DNA of 64,000 bases from Ficedula albicollis (lineage: Eukaryota > Chordata > Aves > Passeriformes > Muscicapidae): NCBI RefSeq assembly GCF_000247815.1, contig NC_021692.1, positions 4,222,961 to 4,286,960 of the forward strand. The letters are read 5' to 3'. The notes beneath the pieces were generated by a model. That model saw only the letters and a program-made list of their open reading frames with translations. It did no database searches and had not been told where the DNA came from. The stretch's first letter is position 1. The number at the start of each line of letters is the position of its first letter. Made by a program: the position numbers and the translations under genes. Below, one piece after another: positions 63,666 through 64,000 of the stretch.

Positions 63666-64000
63666 TAGGGGACAGAGCAGTTCTTTTACAGGTTGATATG
63701 AACAGTGCCATGAGCAGAGATGTGGCCCTGACCCCACAAACTGCCACTAAGGAGTAGAGCTACTTCACATTTTTCTTGGCTAAAAGCAGGAGACCACAAG
63801 AGCTTGGCAAACCCTTTGGGCATTGTGCTGGAGGGGCTTCTGGTTAAACCTGGCATTTCTGTGGCTCTCAGAGTTCCTAAGCTAGGAAGGAATTCCCAAA
63901 GAGAAAGTCTATCCATTGTTTTCATTGTGCTTTGTCCTTGTGGTGGGCTGTTTCCCATCTTCAGACAATGTATGACATCTGTTTCCTATGATCCAGCCAC
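63666..64000. other. MEGF6 intronic sequence to window edge: nothing recognised
   Basis: No exon or repeat identified. Confidence 0.6.

Overview
This window is vertebrate nuclear DNA, almost certainly from a bird. Coding exons are separated by long introns with GT/AG junctions. Interspersed repeats are CR1 LINE 3' ends with the avian-type 8-bp terminal repeat, and the DNA is GC-rich and full of minisatellites, as on an avian microchromosome. The species cannot be told from the sequence. Four genes are recognised by matching spliced translations against remembered human proteins. They lie in the order TP73(-), WRAP73(+), TPRG1L(-), MEGF6(+), the same block as human 1p36.3 seen from the opposite strand.

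Layout: 1-~2.66 kb is the TP73 3' flank or UTR. From 2,662 to 28,451 lie TP73 coding exons 14 to 2 on the minus strand. Every exon junction is in phase, giving a complete 631-aa TAp73-alpha. A separate first exon at 25,885-25,923 gives a 585-aa deltaN-p73-alpha, and upstream of it is a promoter with a p53/p73 response element close to the human one. The non-coding TP73 exon 1 was not located. From 28.5 to 36.4 kb there is TP73 5' sequence and a CpG-island promoter. WRAP73 coding exons 2-12 run from 37,347 to 51,689 (426 codons) and the gene ends tail-to-tail with TPRG1L. TPRG1L exons 5 to 2 lie at 53,699-56,231 (205 codons). The first two coding exons of MEGF6 (signal peptide and EMI domain) lie at 60,576-62,060, and the gene continues beyond the window.

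Four pure C runs (293, 1,060, 490 and 1,299 bases) look like assembly artefacts. Two of them sit where exon 1 of WRAP73 and exon 1 of TPRG1L should be. A third is flanked by a near-identical duplication that looks like two alleles of one VNTR placed in tandem. Long poly-Pro, poly-Gly, Leu-Cys-Cys-Ala-Val or similar reading frames over these runs and over satellites are not genes.

The most interesting biology is in TP73: the conserved autoregulatory element and upstream reading frames of the deltaN promoter, a 79-bp higher-order minisatellite directly upstream of DNA-binding exon 7, and a 1.1-kb AGCAC pentanucleotide array about 80 bases from the acceptor of the TAp73 start-codon exon. Both arrays place many acceptor-like CAGs next to real splice sites. 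I found no unknown gene system; the remaining sequence is introns, repeats and flanking DNA.
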